Program-made: the position numbers and the translations under genes
In this document: piece by piece, positions 1 through 11,813 of the stretch
How the letters are laid out: the number at the start of each line of letters is the position of its first letter
How positions within the stretch are numbered: position 1 is the first letter of the stretch
Notes under the pieces: model-generated
The model's database searches: none
The model's input: only the letters and a program-made list of their open reading frames with translations
Told to the model about the DNA's origin: nothing
Assembly (NCBI GenBank): GCA_033297075.1
Contig: MU858049.1
Location: 62,001 to 126,000 of the forward strand
DNA from: Rhypophila decipiens
Taxonomy: Eukaryota; Ascomycota; Sordariomycetes; Sordariales; Naviculisporaceae
Reading direction: 5' to 3'
DNA: 64,000 nucleotides

Positions 1-2209
1 GGTACACCTGGTGCAGTACACATGGGCATGCGAGTATCTCTGTACCTCTCCCAAAGACGCACGCAGAGAAAAAGAGGCCGAAACAGTTCCACATACACGC
101 ATATGCAAGACGCAAGGAACCAGGGACGATGCGGATACACTTACACATGGAAATACTGATATACTTCATCTCCTCAACATCTGGCTCTTACGAATGACCA
201 CGATGCGGCAAGGTTCAGACAATTGCGTTAAACACGAGATCGAAATCGAACATTCTATGGCAGGGAAGGAGCATGGGAAGTTTGAAGATGAGGCTTAACA
301 CGAATCACACTAACACTGAAACATGGATACCTATTGGTATCACACCCACCGGTCGTTCAAAGGAGATCATTACGGAATGTCCCACGGGCACTTAGACGGC
401 CTATTCACCGAGGACCAACGAGCAAGGTGGAAAGCCTAGCGAGCTTGTGACTGCTCTACCAGCGGTAGCGACAAGAAGCAACAAAAACCTGGGGTATTTC
501 TGAGGCAAGGCAGGCGCACAAGAAAAATCTCGGACTCGAGATGCTTCGTGTAACACTTTGAAGTTGCAACAAGCCAAGGCAGATTCGTTCTCGAGGAATA
601 TCAAATCGAAACGTCTAGGAGTGTTGGCTCCTGCATGTACTACGGAGTGGAAGGTTATCCGAGATCTTCCACTTTAGAGGCAAATAGGCATTGTAAGTCC
701 ATCTCGTGGATGAGCTGGAGCGCGAGGATGAACAAAGTTATTAGCCAAGCCCCTTCCAATTTTTTCTTCAATTCCCCCATCTCCATCTATAAATATCACG
801 TCATCCCGCGCGCGTGGCAGCGCCTCGCGGGTAGCAACTACCTAGCAAATGCCGATTTGCTTTGATAGTTTGTTGGACGAGTCCGAAAGGGATCGCACCA
901 ACCAACAAGCCCAACAGAGTGAACCGAGAACTCTTTCAAGACACAAAACGACACCAGTTTGTCAAAACGGTCCCGTGGTGGCTGTTTTCAGAACAGAAAT
1001 GAGGAAGATACTGTACATGGCAGTTTGCTCATGCAGGGGACTGTGAGGATCATGTCATCGATCGCAACCTGGGGAGGTAGCTGGGTAAGTGTGTACTTTT
1101 TTGCGTCTTTTGACGATCCGGGGATAAAATGAGATGGGATGGGGTCCGGGCGGCTGGATGGATAGGTCCCATGAGAAGGTGCGTGAGGCGCGGGTGGATG
1201 GTTGTTGCCGGGTGAGCCAAGATCCGGGTATGGGTCGTCTGAATTCTGACCAATCCTCTTGGGGTCCGTCAGCTCGGTATGCTATGGCGAATTGGTGATC
1301 CTCCTATTTGATCAGCGCATAGGACTACACCGTATCACGAAACGAAACGGGCCGAGTCTGGGGTAGTGAACTATCATGATATCAGCAGATGTAAGAATGA
1401 ACATGATCGATCAGCGCCCAAATCTGCTCTTGGTGTTTCCCGGAGACTGTCCTTTGCTGCATGTGTGGATTCGTCGAGATAGGAAGGATTTGCTGGCTGG
1501 TTCATGAAGTACATACAGCTGTCCAGTACTGCGTCAGCGCGCAAGCGACAAGAATGCCGGCATATTTGCTACAAGCCGACCATTCGGCGAGTTACGCCTC
1601 AAAATGACAGGCTGGATACGGAATCACCTATGAACTCGTCATGGCTTCCTGGCTGGTCGTAACGTATAAGCTCGGATTAAGTCGATAATGCCCATTGCAA
1701 GCTGTTCATCTTCTTCCATATCTGTTGGATGAGGCAGATCGAGACCCAGACAATGTTTTCACGACATGCCCAGTATTGTAAAGTATGTACAATACGGTAA
1801 TTGTATTCGGTATAAGTTGAAGCGGAGCTTCTCGTGGGGTTAATTGCCAAGAGCTGAAGCTTCCCGGGCCAGCGCTAGGGCTGCTAGCGGCTTGTTGCAG
1901 CACCTTACGGCGGAGTTGCAGACCGCCAAGGCCCGATCTGCCGACTTGCAGTGGGATTCTCATTCAACACGAAACCGCGTCTTCACCTGACTTCGCGACC
2001 GTGTTAGTTCGATGATTCACATGTGTTTTCTCGCAAACTATCGACCGGAATTGGCATTGCAATCATCCTTCTCCAGTCTGTCGAGGGACCGTATTGCGAC
2101 ACAATTGAGGGTGTCGCTACCGATAACACAACACCCTTCGCTTCGAGACTCTGCCGAAGCGTGAAAATATTCCGGGATACCGGTTTACCACCAGCACCCA
2201 CCCAACGCA
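1..2209. other. Left-edge non-coding stretch
   Basis: No open frame in these 2.2 kb looks like a protein and none can be joined by credible splice sites into one. The stretch serves at least in part as the 5' flank of the F-box gene that follows. I see no tRNA fold or repeat array in it. Confidence 0.5.
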
Positions 2210-4360
2210 ATGGATCGTTCCGAGACCGATATGAAGCTGCTTCTAGAAAAGGGCAAAACTCAGATGATTGACGAGCTCTACCCGGATGCGTTGGGCTCCA
2301 TCATGAAGGTGGGTTCCCGCAAACTGCTTGGTGTTGTGAGCTTCCGGAACGCTGACATGGATGGCTTTGTTTAGGCCGTCAACCTGTGTCCCTGTAAACC
2401 GATCTCGCATGGTAGAGACAAGTCTTGCAACATCTCGCAATGTATCTCTGCCGTTCGCAAGTCAGACTCGGATCCGGATGTCTTCTATCGAGTGGCGAGC
2501 GGACCTTGTTCTTGCGGCTTCAGGTGGCCGGTTTGCTCTCGCCCGCTACATCTCGAGGCTGTCGACACCTTGGCTGCGTGTCTTGAAAAGGCCCAACGCT
2601 TTTCGGCTGCCTTTTCGACTGCCCTGGGTCTCATCCGTCTGAACCCGTCGTCAGGGATTGGGTACTGCAGAGTCGCCAAAATGATTCGCTACTTGGTGAA
2701 GAATCATGAAGGCTCCGATCAAGTTTTGAGGTCGATCTCGGCTCTTCTCCGAGACGCAAAGTTGGCCGATATCAAGAAACTACGTGACTCGCTTCCCTTG
2801 TTCGTCAAGTGTGCACTTTATAAAACAGACAAGTCGGACAACTATCACACTGTTCTCCGCCAAATGTCCCACATCCTGAAGCTGCCCGAGTCCCGGAGGG
2901 ATCCATTCACTAAACTGCCCAGGGAACTTATTGGCATGATCTTCTCGCATCTCAACACAACTTCGCTCATCCGCTGTTGTCGGGTAAACAAATCATGGCG
3001 CCAAACCATCGAAGCCGACAGGATTCTCTGGTCCAGCATAACCATGAAGAAACCGAAGACTTCAAGGTATTTTGCCAAGTTTTTACAAAGACACCAGACG
3101 GTGCGAAAGTTATCGATCCATGATATCTCTCGCCTCCTTCTTGACGTCCCGAAACTCGCAACAATACTCCGCTTACCACGTCTCCAACAACTGTGCATTA
3201 CAGGCGATGGTTCCTTGGCAAGTTATACTGGGAACCATATAAAAGATCTCAAGTCCAACGAAATAGCACCACTGGAGAGGCTATCAGTCCTCCTTCGATC
3301 TAACCAAAGGAACTTCTCAACGTGGGGGGAAATTATTTTCAATACAGCTGCCACCCTGCAGGTTTTGGAGCTCGGCGCTGGAGCAGCATGGCGTCTTCAC
3401 TCATTCACCCACCCCCGCTTTGTCATGCCAAATCTCAAGAAGCTATATTTGAATCAATCCACCGAAGATGGCCGACCCTTAGATGAAGGATGGATTGAGC
3501 TGGTTTGTGGCCCCGCCTGGTGGCGTGTGCTGTAAAGTGAGCCTTTTATGCTAACCTTTGGCTAGCGAGGGATTGCCAACTGCTCGCCCAACCTGGAGCA
3601 TCTCTATCTGGAGGGATGCAAAATTTTCCTAACCGAAGACGTGCCAAATTTCAAATCTCTTCAATCAGTGTCAATTGGAAGCGGCTGTATCTCGTATCCC
3701 CAGTTCACAGGCTACCCGCCTCAATATCTTCCATCCACAATGCGTGTGATTGAGCTCATATCCGCAGACCGTCGGATATGCGATATGCTCCTCTTTCGGG
3801 GGCATTCCATTAATCTTCATCCGTTTAACAATGCAGACACTAACGACCCCGATAATCCACTTCTCCAGTTCCCGAACCTAGAGGTGTTGAAGTGCAAGTG
3901 TCCGCTGACGGCGGGCCAGTTCAAGCAGCTGGCCGAACCAGGCCTGCAGAACGGCACACTCAAGGTTCTCGAGCTCGCAATGGACCACTTCGACTCCACA
4001 AGTCGGGTCAAAGATCCCGCCAAGGATTACCCCCTCGCAGCCTCCGAGCTCGTCCACACCGTCGGCCTGTACGACTTCAAATGGGAATACGCCAACGAGC
4101 TCACCGCCGGCCCCTTCGTCGAATGGCTGGATCGCTTCCCCAACACCACGACAGTCGCGGCCTACCCGGTCCCGACATACGATGGGGTCCTGTCCTTATT
4201 CAGGCGCCTGATCTGTCACCCGGGCATCAAGGTTGTTCACCAGGACAGCCTGCGCGGGGTCGAGTGGGATATAGCCCAGGAACTGGCCAAAGAGAAGGGT
4301 GTGCAGTTGCTCCATACGCCCAAGCATACGCCTATCGGATGGCCTGTCGCAACTCAGTGA
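2210..4360 (+). CDS. F-box protein with N-terminal TPR-like region and C-terminal LRR-like region
   Basis: The model is join(2210..2308, 2375..3502, 3566..4360), 673 aa. Intron 1 (66 bp) has branch GCTGAC; intron 2 (63 bp) has donor GTTTGT and branch GCTAAC; both keep the frame in phase 0. The ATG at 2210 was chosen because it extends the frame upstream through intron 1 and gives a helical start. Residues 1 to about 190 are helical and resemble the TPR-like part of Pof3-type fungal F-box proteins. The F-box lies at about 209-255, with the core LPRELIGMIFSHL. The rest has recurring leucine-rich stretches such as LEHLYLEGC. F-box proteins bind Skp1 and bring substrates to SCF ubiquitin ligases; the substrate here is unknown. 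The F-box is clear; the TPR and LRR calls are inference. Confidence 0.85.
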
Positions 4361-5529
4361 ATGGCGATGGACTAAAATATAGGATGGTATGGTGGACTAG
4401 CCTGCGGCTGCTAAGAACATTTGTACCTGTGAAGACGAGATAGAGGGGGGGGGGAGTATTCAAAGACGTTGCACTTTCATCCTCGAGCACATCGCGTGTA
4501 TGCCATTTCTAAGTCCAGTCTGGCCGAGTTCGCCCATATTCGAGTCTTGTTGGTGAAATTGATGCAAAAGGAAGGCATAATAATGCGGCTTATAGAGTCA
4601 TCTAAGCTCCGAGCCTGGCGCCATGGTGTTGCCCAGAGTGTGGGAAGAGAACGGGAAGCATTGCACAATTCCAAGCACATTAAAGGGTGGTATGTTCTAG
4701 CTTTTGCATCTTGAACTCAGAAACTCTATCCGTACTTCTCTCTTTCCCCAGTCCAGGTGAGGTCGCAATCTTGAACCTAACAGTACGGCATTCGTGTCCA
4801 AATGCGAACATGGCCCTGGTAAGTGTTTCCATTCTCGAACAAAGACGGGACCTGCGTATTTATATCGGACAATGAAGAGACCCCGAATGATATTGACCAA
4901 ACCAGCCAATCACAGGCAGCCTTTCTCGCCCGATTCTGCTAAGCGCCCGCGGCACGCCTTTGCCAACCCACTCCCGCGCTTGCTGCAGTCATTCCACGAC
5001 AACCATCACGACGCCCATGAGGAAGCCCTTGTCGAGCAGGATGGTTGAAGCATCCTGATTGGGCAGTGGTGAAATGTGTTGCTTGAATTAGACCATGCTA
5101 ATGCCGGTGTGGCATAGGATCGCAGAAACCAGGGGATCGGGGTCGCTGGCTGTGCAACCCTTTAACAGCCACCCAGAATTTCCATTCGGGAGAGCTCTTT
5201 CTCTTTCTTTCTTTCAACATGATGATTCCTCTGTCCAGGTCTTGTAAAGAACGCTCTTGCAACTTTCAATACAGCCAACCTCTCGTTCTCGAGCTGCTTC
5301 ATCCTCAGGTGATTATACCCACAGCAACACTGAGCTTCCTCAGCCCACCACCATCTTGCCCTCGAATGCGGGGGATTTGCCAAGCCATCTCACTGCGGGG
5401 CGAAGGAGCTCAACAGCTCCTCTGATCATCAAGTTGTACTGACAGCCTCACAAAGACAAGTCGCGGTTTTCCTTCCTCGACCAATCTTGAGCCTACCGAC
5501 TCTTTCCAGTAGCCGATACCAGATACAAT
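4361..5529. other. Intergenic region upstream of the AIM24 gene
   Basis: No gene is supported here. A run of eleven or more G near 4446 follows the F-box stop. CCAAT elements occur near 4906 (CCAATCAC) and 5481. The last 300 bases are rich in CT, as is usual for fungal promoters and leaders. Confidence 0.4.
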
Positions 5530-7019
5530 ATGTCGAACTACTATCCTCGTAAGTGCTCACAGGACCTTGCAAACGTATTACCGAGACAGAAGCTCACACT
5601 CTCTTGATACAGCACCGCCGGGAGGCTCGGGCAGGCGTATGTAGACTCGGACGGTGGCCACTTACGACCACAACGGATAACTGACAAAAGTTGCAGCCCA
5701 GGCAAGCTACCCGCCGCCGCCCATGTCGGCACCTCCTACCCAGACCAAATTCTCGTATCCTGCTCCGCCGACCCAAGGTGGTGGAAAGAATTACCCTCCT
5801 CCCCCGCAAGCGGCCGCGACCCCGCCGCCCAAGTCTACAACTCCGTCCTATCCTCTCCCACCTCAACAGCAGCAGCAGTACCCACATCCACCACAACAAT
5901 CTGCCTTGCCTATGCACATGCGCACTCCGTCCAGCGCTTCACAGTCATCCTCACAAGCTGGAGCCCAGCAGTTTGCCGGCCCACCTACATATCCAGAAGA
6001 GGAGGAGGATACGGGCTATCCGGCTGAGAAACAGCAAGCAGAAGGGGGTCATGGCTTTGACTTTGGTGCCCCCGCCAGTCTGATCGCCGGCGCACCGGCA
6101 GCGGGTGAATTCACGGGAGCGGGTGCTGCTAGCACTGTGGTGGACGACGTGGGAACCTTCAACGGCGGTAGTTACAGGATCAGTCACAGGGATTGCAACA
6201 CCATCTTGACAGTACAGTTGGCTATCGGATGCCCGCTAGACGCCAGACCAGGTAGGGCTTTTTATCAGGAACTCAGATGGCTGGATCGTGCTAAGTACGT
6301 AAACAGGAACCATGATTGCCATGTCACCTTCCATTCAACTCAAAGGAGCCTACAAATTCAGCATGAAGAAGCTAGTCGCAGGCGGTGAGATGGGCCAGTC
6401 GACCTTCACCGGACCCGGTGAACTGCTTCTGGGACCTCCCATGTTGGGAGATATCACAAGCTTGCGCTTGACCGGGAAGGAGTCATGGAGTGTAGGGCAT
6501 GACGGCTACTTGGCCTCGACACAGAACGTCATCAAGGACTATAAACGCCAAGGTATCGGCAAGGCCATGTTCTCAGGTGAAGGCCTATGGGTCTACAAAA
6601 TTAGCGGCACAGGATTGCTGTGGTTGACTAGCTTCGGAGCTATCATCCGGAAAGATGTGAGTTTTTGTCTGGTTGAACTAAATATTTTGGCCATCAGGGC
6701 AGCTCGGTTAATCTCAATGCGCTCAATAGCTTGTTGAAGGCGAAAAATACATTGTCGACAATGGCCACCTTGTAGCCTGGAATACCAAGTATGTTCTCGA
6801 GAGGGTGGCATCTGGTGGTTTCATGTCCGGCTTTGCGTCTGGGGAAGGACTTGTGTGCAAATTCACAGGACCTGGCACCGTTTTCATCCAGACGAGGAAT
6901 GCGGTAAGTTTGACTTCTGGTAGCATGGGTATTGCTTCTGGAGAAATGTGTTTTGCTGACGAATATATCAGAGGTCCTTCACTGGGTTTATGACTGGCCA
7001 GGCGAACCAGGCTGTTTAG
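5530..7019 (+). CDS. AIM24: AIM24 family protein (mitochondrial biogenesis)
   Basis: Six exons: join(5530..5548, 5613..5636, 5697..6251, 6307..6656, 6730..6903, 6972..7019), 389 aa. The first two exons are only 19 and 24 nt; they join smoothly into one Pro-rich N-terminus. Residues 1 to about 150 are low-complexity, rich in Pro, Gln and Ser. The AIM24 / TRAP-like beta-barrel domain runs from about 171 to the end, with the family pattern [11 protein letters not shown], then [14 protein letters not shown], then [11 protein letters not shown] and a glycine-rich end ([11 protein letters not shown]). Yeast Aim24 is a mitochondrial inner-membrane protein that supports MICOS and respiratory complexes. 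The disordered N-terminus lacks an obvious presequence, so this copy may instead be one of the cytosolic fungal AIM24-like proteins. Exon 5's acceptor at 6728-6729 is the least certain border. Confidence 0.85.
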
Positions 7020-8157
7020 TGAGAGCGAATTTCTGGAACCTTTATTCAGGTTGTGTTTGGATGTTGACTTGTGTGTGGGAATATGCCTTTTTGTGGATGA
7101 TTTATTCTATTTGGAACCCGATATCTAATTTCTTTCCCCGTTTCATCATTTCAGGCGCCGAGGATCGGCCAGTTCTGAATGTACAATCGGGGCAAAACGT
7201 CAGTCGTGGTCGAAAGCCGATGATTGGAAGAATAGCGTACCGATACACATTGTTGGTGCTCTTACTTCTTGGTGATGGCGGGCTCCGCCTTCCTCAGTTG
7301 CGTGGTCCGGCCTTCTCTCTCAGTCATGGTCAAGTCATCCACGGCAGGAGCACTCCCGTACATGCCTACCCAAAGTTCCCGCCCGTCGTACTGAGCTCCG
7401 TCCACAAACTCCCTACTGCCAGAGCAGTTCTTCCCCGATCATAGATGACCTCGTCGTCAACCTGATCAACTGCACTGATCGACCTGAAAGCGTCGAACAA
7501 GCAGGCACATCAAGTCGTGCCTTCCTCCCCTGGCAGAACCAATTCCTTGACCGACCCGATCCTTGCTTGTCTTCCGATTTCATTTCCACTTCTTGATCCA
7601 GCATCGATCCAAAAGCGCATTCTTGAGGTCAGCAACGCCAGTCCAAAACATCTACATCCAGCGCGAGGGCTGGTCGGCAGTCAGTGGCTTTTACCGCCTC
7701 TTTTTTTTGGATACTCTTGATCTTTCTATTTTGCTTCCATTCTCCTTTTGCTCAGCATCTACGTACTTTTTGGAACAACTTCGCCTCGTCTCTTTTCGCC
7801 TCGGTCTTTGTCCTCTTCTTCCAGCCTCGGTGCCGAACAATCTTCACCATTGGAGTTCTCGCCTCGTCTACTTCACCGGGCCCATATCATTTGTCCGACA
7901 CAGCCTATCCCTCAGTAGTCCTCTTCGATTGGTCCTTTTATCACGGGTTCCTTGACTCGAGATTGTTCGACTGTTTTGCGCCACAACAAGACAGGTCAAA
8001 GTGCTTGATCTGTCCAGAATTAAAAGTATGTCTGGTGTTCTCCTCTCGACGCTATACATCTACTACATCTTCATGTTGCAGTACACAGCGGGCTAATGCA
8101 TGTCCGAGCAGTTGACGTCCTTTCCCAGTGCCCCCCTTCGAGGCTGAAGTCGACAAC
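7020..8157. other. Intergenic region and probable pyrimidine-rich leader
   Basis: No protein gene is supported. From about 7540 to 7960 the plus strand is strongly CT-rich, typical of a fungal promoter or 5' leader. A TTTCCCAG acceptor-like site just before 8129 suggests a 5' UTR intron for the next gene, but the donor cannot be fixed. Confidence 0.35.
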
Positions 8158-10458
8158 ATGGCAGCTGCGGCCAGCCATTTGCTCCTCAGCAAAAGCAATC
8201 ATCAGTCGAAACCCACGAGCCTTACAGTCAAGACAATCTTTTCAGAGGCAGGAAAACATGGCAATGGGAGAGCCAAAGCAATCCGGGCTGCAGACTGGCG
8301 TAACCCGGCAACCACGGCGTCCCTGTCAAACCTTTCCCGGATCAAGCATCGCTCATCCGAAGAGGAGGACGAGCAAAGAACAAGCTCTGAGAACTCGTCC
8401 ATCTCAATCATTGAGATGGACGAGCTGAATGGAGAATCAGTCACGTACCTTCGCCCGAATAGCGAGCAAGCTCCATGGGAGATGATATCATCCGCACCTG
8501 CCGCGTCAAGCTTGACACAGTCTGAGCTTCTGGACCTTTGCCTTGCCGATATCACCAATGTCGAGTTCAAAGATGTAAAGCCGGTGGTGATGAATGTCAA
8601 CGGCGAGCAGATCGTGCTACCAACCAAGTTCACATTCGACATCACGCCGGTGTATTTGTCTGATAAGTCGTCAGAGGACTCCGCCAGGAGAACCCTTGGA
8701 CAGCTGAAGCGGGTGCGGGATCCCAGTCAAATTCGCACCAAGTCTCCTCAACGTTCTAATCTCTTGGACGAACTCCCCGATGATCTCAAGGATCTTCTCA
8801 GCCATGACGCGAAAGGAACTTCGGGGCAGGAGCAGCCCCGTAAGAAGGCCAGCGGAACGACGCCTGACAAGCCCTTGATCCAGATCACCGAATATCCTCC
8901 ACACAAATGTTCAAAATTGGAAGAGGCCGATAAGCAGCGTTTCAAGCACTTGATTGATCGGCTGAACAACTTGAACAAGGAAGAGGATAAACCCTCTCAA
9001 TCCAATAAGCCTGCCATGTCCGCCTTTGATGTTCGATCAAGCGACCCTGCTATCATTGCAGCAAAGGTGAAGGAAGCCACAGTTACAGTACGCAGTCTTC
9101 GAAACAGCGACCTCCAGAAGGAGGCCTCTGAGCCTAGTCGTTCACTGCGTGCGCCGATGCTTCTAAAACCTGAATACTCGCATGACTCTGGCTACGGAAC
9201 GGGTTTCAACCTGCAAAGGGCAGACAGCCATCACGCTTCGACTCAGACTTCGGCACACACTGGCGTTCCGGGCCAAAAAGAAGACACCAAAAAGCTTAAT
9301 CCTGCAGCTGCCGAGTTCAGGTTTAGCGGCGAGACAGCCCATATGCCATTCCTTGTGCCAAAACGACTATCTCGCCCGCCGCTTACGGATTCACTCTTTG
9401 AGGCACCGGCGGGTGCGATACCATCACAGTCGGTCTCAACCCCAGTCCGCCGTCCATCTGGATCAGGCGCGGTATCGAGTGGCACTGTGGCTCCGCAAAC
9501 CCAGGTCACTCGACAGACAGGACTGGCATCACATGGCAATGATCAACCTGCGCCCGTGGCGGCACCGGAACTTCCGCACCCCCCGCCTCTGGGAAATTTT
9601 GATCCCAGGACATCTCAGGTGTCTCTATTGTCCGGTCTTCTTCCGGGGTCGCTCCCAGGCGTGTACCCACCGGTCGACCTCTTCTCACGAACACTGAACA
9701 TGAACTCCGCTGTACCCTACTCTACGATGTTGCCCACAATTTCTGGTCCTATGCACAGTTTTGGTACAGTTTCATCGAATGGCCTCAATTCTTTTCCATT
9801 GCTAGGGACTCAGATGGGTCTTCCGAGTATGAACTCGTTTGGCACTTTGCCACCTCCAAACATGGCACTACCCGTTGCGCCGCTTCCGCCATCCTTCAAC
9901 CAGAATCAGACATTGCCTGGCCCTTCAAATTTGGCTGCACTTCCTGGTCCTGGGGAGCCACTGGCGGCTGTGTTTGGGACAGATAGAAATGTAGTTGGTC
10001 CACCCTTTCCGGTGACTCAAAAACCGCGGGACCATGACCCTGTCAAGCAGCAACAATACGAAGCGTACCTGGAATGGAGAAAGGCCAATGAACCAGGATA
10101 CCATATTCAATGCAAAATTAGACAGGCGAACCGCGTTGTCAGGCAACACAAGATGAAGCAAGCTGGACTGACTGCAAAGGGAACAACCAATGCCGGCGAA
10201 AAGACCGAGAACCCGGCATGGAAGGAAATTGTTGAGAAAGCCAAAGCCGTGGTAGCCAATGCGGCTGCCGCTGCTGCCGCCGAGAAGAGGTCCCGAGGAG
10301 ATTCTGTGAGAGAGGAGTTCAGGGCGAAGATACAGGAGAGCTGCAGCGATCTCCTGAAAACCAAACCGCAAGTTCCCGCAAAGCAACAGGCTGAGTCCAG
10401 CAACACAGAAGAGAAGAAGGCGGATGGAGAGGACCTGGTGTCAACCCAAGCAAGCTAG
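8158..10458 (+). CDS. Unrecognised disordered protein with a conserved-looking C-terminal block
   Basis: Single exon, 766 aa, read from the first ATG (8158); the open frame starts slightly earlier but only with a GTG. I do not recognise the family. The N-terminal third has mixed charged and short helical parts (a segment around residues 125-170 includes LCLADITNVEFKDVKPVV). The middle, residues 400-600, is rich in Pro, Ser, Leu and Gly with repeated SFG/NSFG motifs. About 622-670 is dense and ordered, with YEAYLEWRKANEPGYH and many Arg and Lys, followed by a poly-Ala run and an acidic tail. Its length, codon use and uninterrupted frame make it a real gene. The C-terminal basic block could bind nucleic acid or a partner; that is only a guess. 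Confidence 0.8.
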   Translation: MAAAASHLLLSKSNHQSKPTSLTVKTIFSEAGKHGNGRAKAIRAADWRNPATTASLSNLSRIKHRSSEEEDEQRTSSENSSISIIEMDELNGESVTYLRPNSEQAPWEMISSAPAASSLTQSELLDLCLADITNVEFKDVKPVVMNVNGEQIVLPTKFTFDITPVYLSDKSSEDSARRTLGQLKRVRDPSQIRTKSPQRSNLLDELPDDLKDLLSHDAKGTSGQEQPRKKASGTTPDKPLIQITEYPPHKCSKLEEADKQRFKHLIDRLNNLNKEEDKPSQSNKPAMSAFDVRSSDPAIIAAKVKEATVTVRSLRNSDLQKEASEPSRSLRAPMLLKPEYSHDSGYGTGFNLQRADSHHASTQTSAHTGVPGQKEDTKKLNPAAAEFRFSGETAHMPFLVPKRLSRPPLTDSLFEAPAGAIPSQSVSTPVRRPSGSGAVSSGTVAPQTQVTRQTGLASHGNDQPAPVAAPELPHPPPLGNFDPRTSQVSLLSGLLPGSLPGVYPPVDLFSRTLNMNSAVPYSTMLPTISGPMHSFGTVSSNGLNSFPLLGTQMGLPSMNSFGTLPPPNMALPVAPLPPSFNQNQTLPGPSNLAALPGPGEPLAAVFGTDRNVVGPPFPVTQKPRDHDPVKQQQYEAYLEWRKANEPGYHIQCKIRQANRVVRQHKMKQAGLTAKGTTNAGEKTENPAWKEIVEKAKAVVANAAAAAAAEKRSRGDSVREEFRAKIQESCSDLLKTKPQVPAKQQAESSNTEEKKADGEDLVSTQAS

Positions 10459-11813
10459 ATTGCACCGAGACGAACAGTCAAGAAACCTAAGTAATGATCT
10501 AAGGGGACTGCTCAACGTCACATTATTATGTCACCGAGACATGTCGAGATGACAAGGACTGGGCGATCATATTATTTGTTTGCTTTATACACGCCATGAT
10601 TTTGGCGGAAACCTGGCCAGGACAGAGCATGGATATTCCACATAGCTTGTTCGTTTCTTGGAGGGTTGATCATAGCATGTATTGCTAGAATAGGTTGAGT
10701 ACAGCACATGACTTTGTAACCGAAGGGTTAGCTTTTTGGTATGTTTATTCTATTGTTAGTCGAGACATGGGAAACGGCATTGGATTACGAGGATTTTTAT
10801 TCAGCAAAGCAAGAGATACAGACTTGCAACAGCTGGGTTTTGTTAGCTTTGTGTTTTTCATTCTCTACGGGCGTCTTGATGAGCCCTGGCGCTTGATAGC
10901 CGTATATTAGTTTAGTGCTTTGGCAAGAAATGCCCTGCCCTGTTCATGAAAGCTGCCCCATCGTGGACTGTGTTGTGAACTATTTTGTAAAGACAGTAAG
11001 TGAGCGACTGCGAAGTCCGCAGTCACATTTCTCGCTTCCAAGCTTGCGTCACCAAAGCTTTTACCCTTCCTTTCACTATGACATCCTTAACATCAAGGGA
11101 GCCCAGTTGAGACCATGACTACGATCATCTTGTTTTGTCAGGTCAATGTCTGGGCTTTGCTTCTATCTTCATCGGCCTGGTATCAATCAGATTCGCCCAG
11201 GGCAGGGGTTATTTATTACATTTGGGGGAACCCAGAATTAACCAATGCGATTGAGAACAGACATTGATGTGTGTGTTGACGCTAGACTCGGAGTTAGGCC
11301 TGAGAAACACTCCCTTGGTCGATGTCAATTGTCTTTGCGGCTTTAGGACCCGGAGATAAGGCGTTGATGAGGATCGGGCAGCTGGGAGAACGGGTCAGGG
11401 GCAAGCGAATAAAGCCTCTCTTTTTATGCCGTTGGTTGTGCAGGTTGCAACCAGTCTAGGTTTGGAAAAAGTTCCGGGCATATTTGTCCTGACAGCACGG
11501 TCTTGCCATCGGCTTATCATGGAACATCAACAAGCATGGACAGTACCAACATTTTAGAGACATTTATTAGGCCGCTGCTCGATCGTTGTCGTCTTGGAGC
11601 TGGCCAAAGAGTGTGTGTAATAGCCGGCAATGAGTCTCAATTCCCAATCAGAGAGGACCTAGCAATGGTTGAAGAGATGAAAAAACTATAAAAGCAGGAA
11701 GATGGCTGTTTCCAGCTCATTTTCAATTCTCCTGATGTCTCCCTACCGAGTCCAGTAACTGGCACAGCATCTGACTCTCATTCTGTCTTCTTCAGCTCAT
11801 TTGTTGGCCCATT
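10459..11813. other. Intergenic region
   Basis: No gene seen. The first few hundred bases are probably the 3' UTR of the gene before it. A TATAAA-like stretch (ctataaaagcagg, about 11687-11699) lies some 115 bases before the reductase ATG and is a plausible TATA element for it. Confidence 0.4.
11687..11694 (+). promoter_or_regulatory. Possible TATA element of the aldo-keto reductase gene
   Basis: The sequence CTATAAAA stands about 120 bases before the ATG at 11814, followed by a CT-rich stretch to the start codon. This is a usual arrangement in fungal promoters, but the call rests on sequence and position only. Confidence 0.35.
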
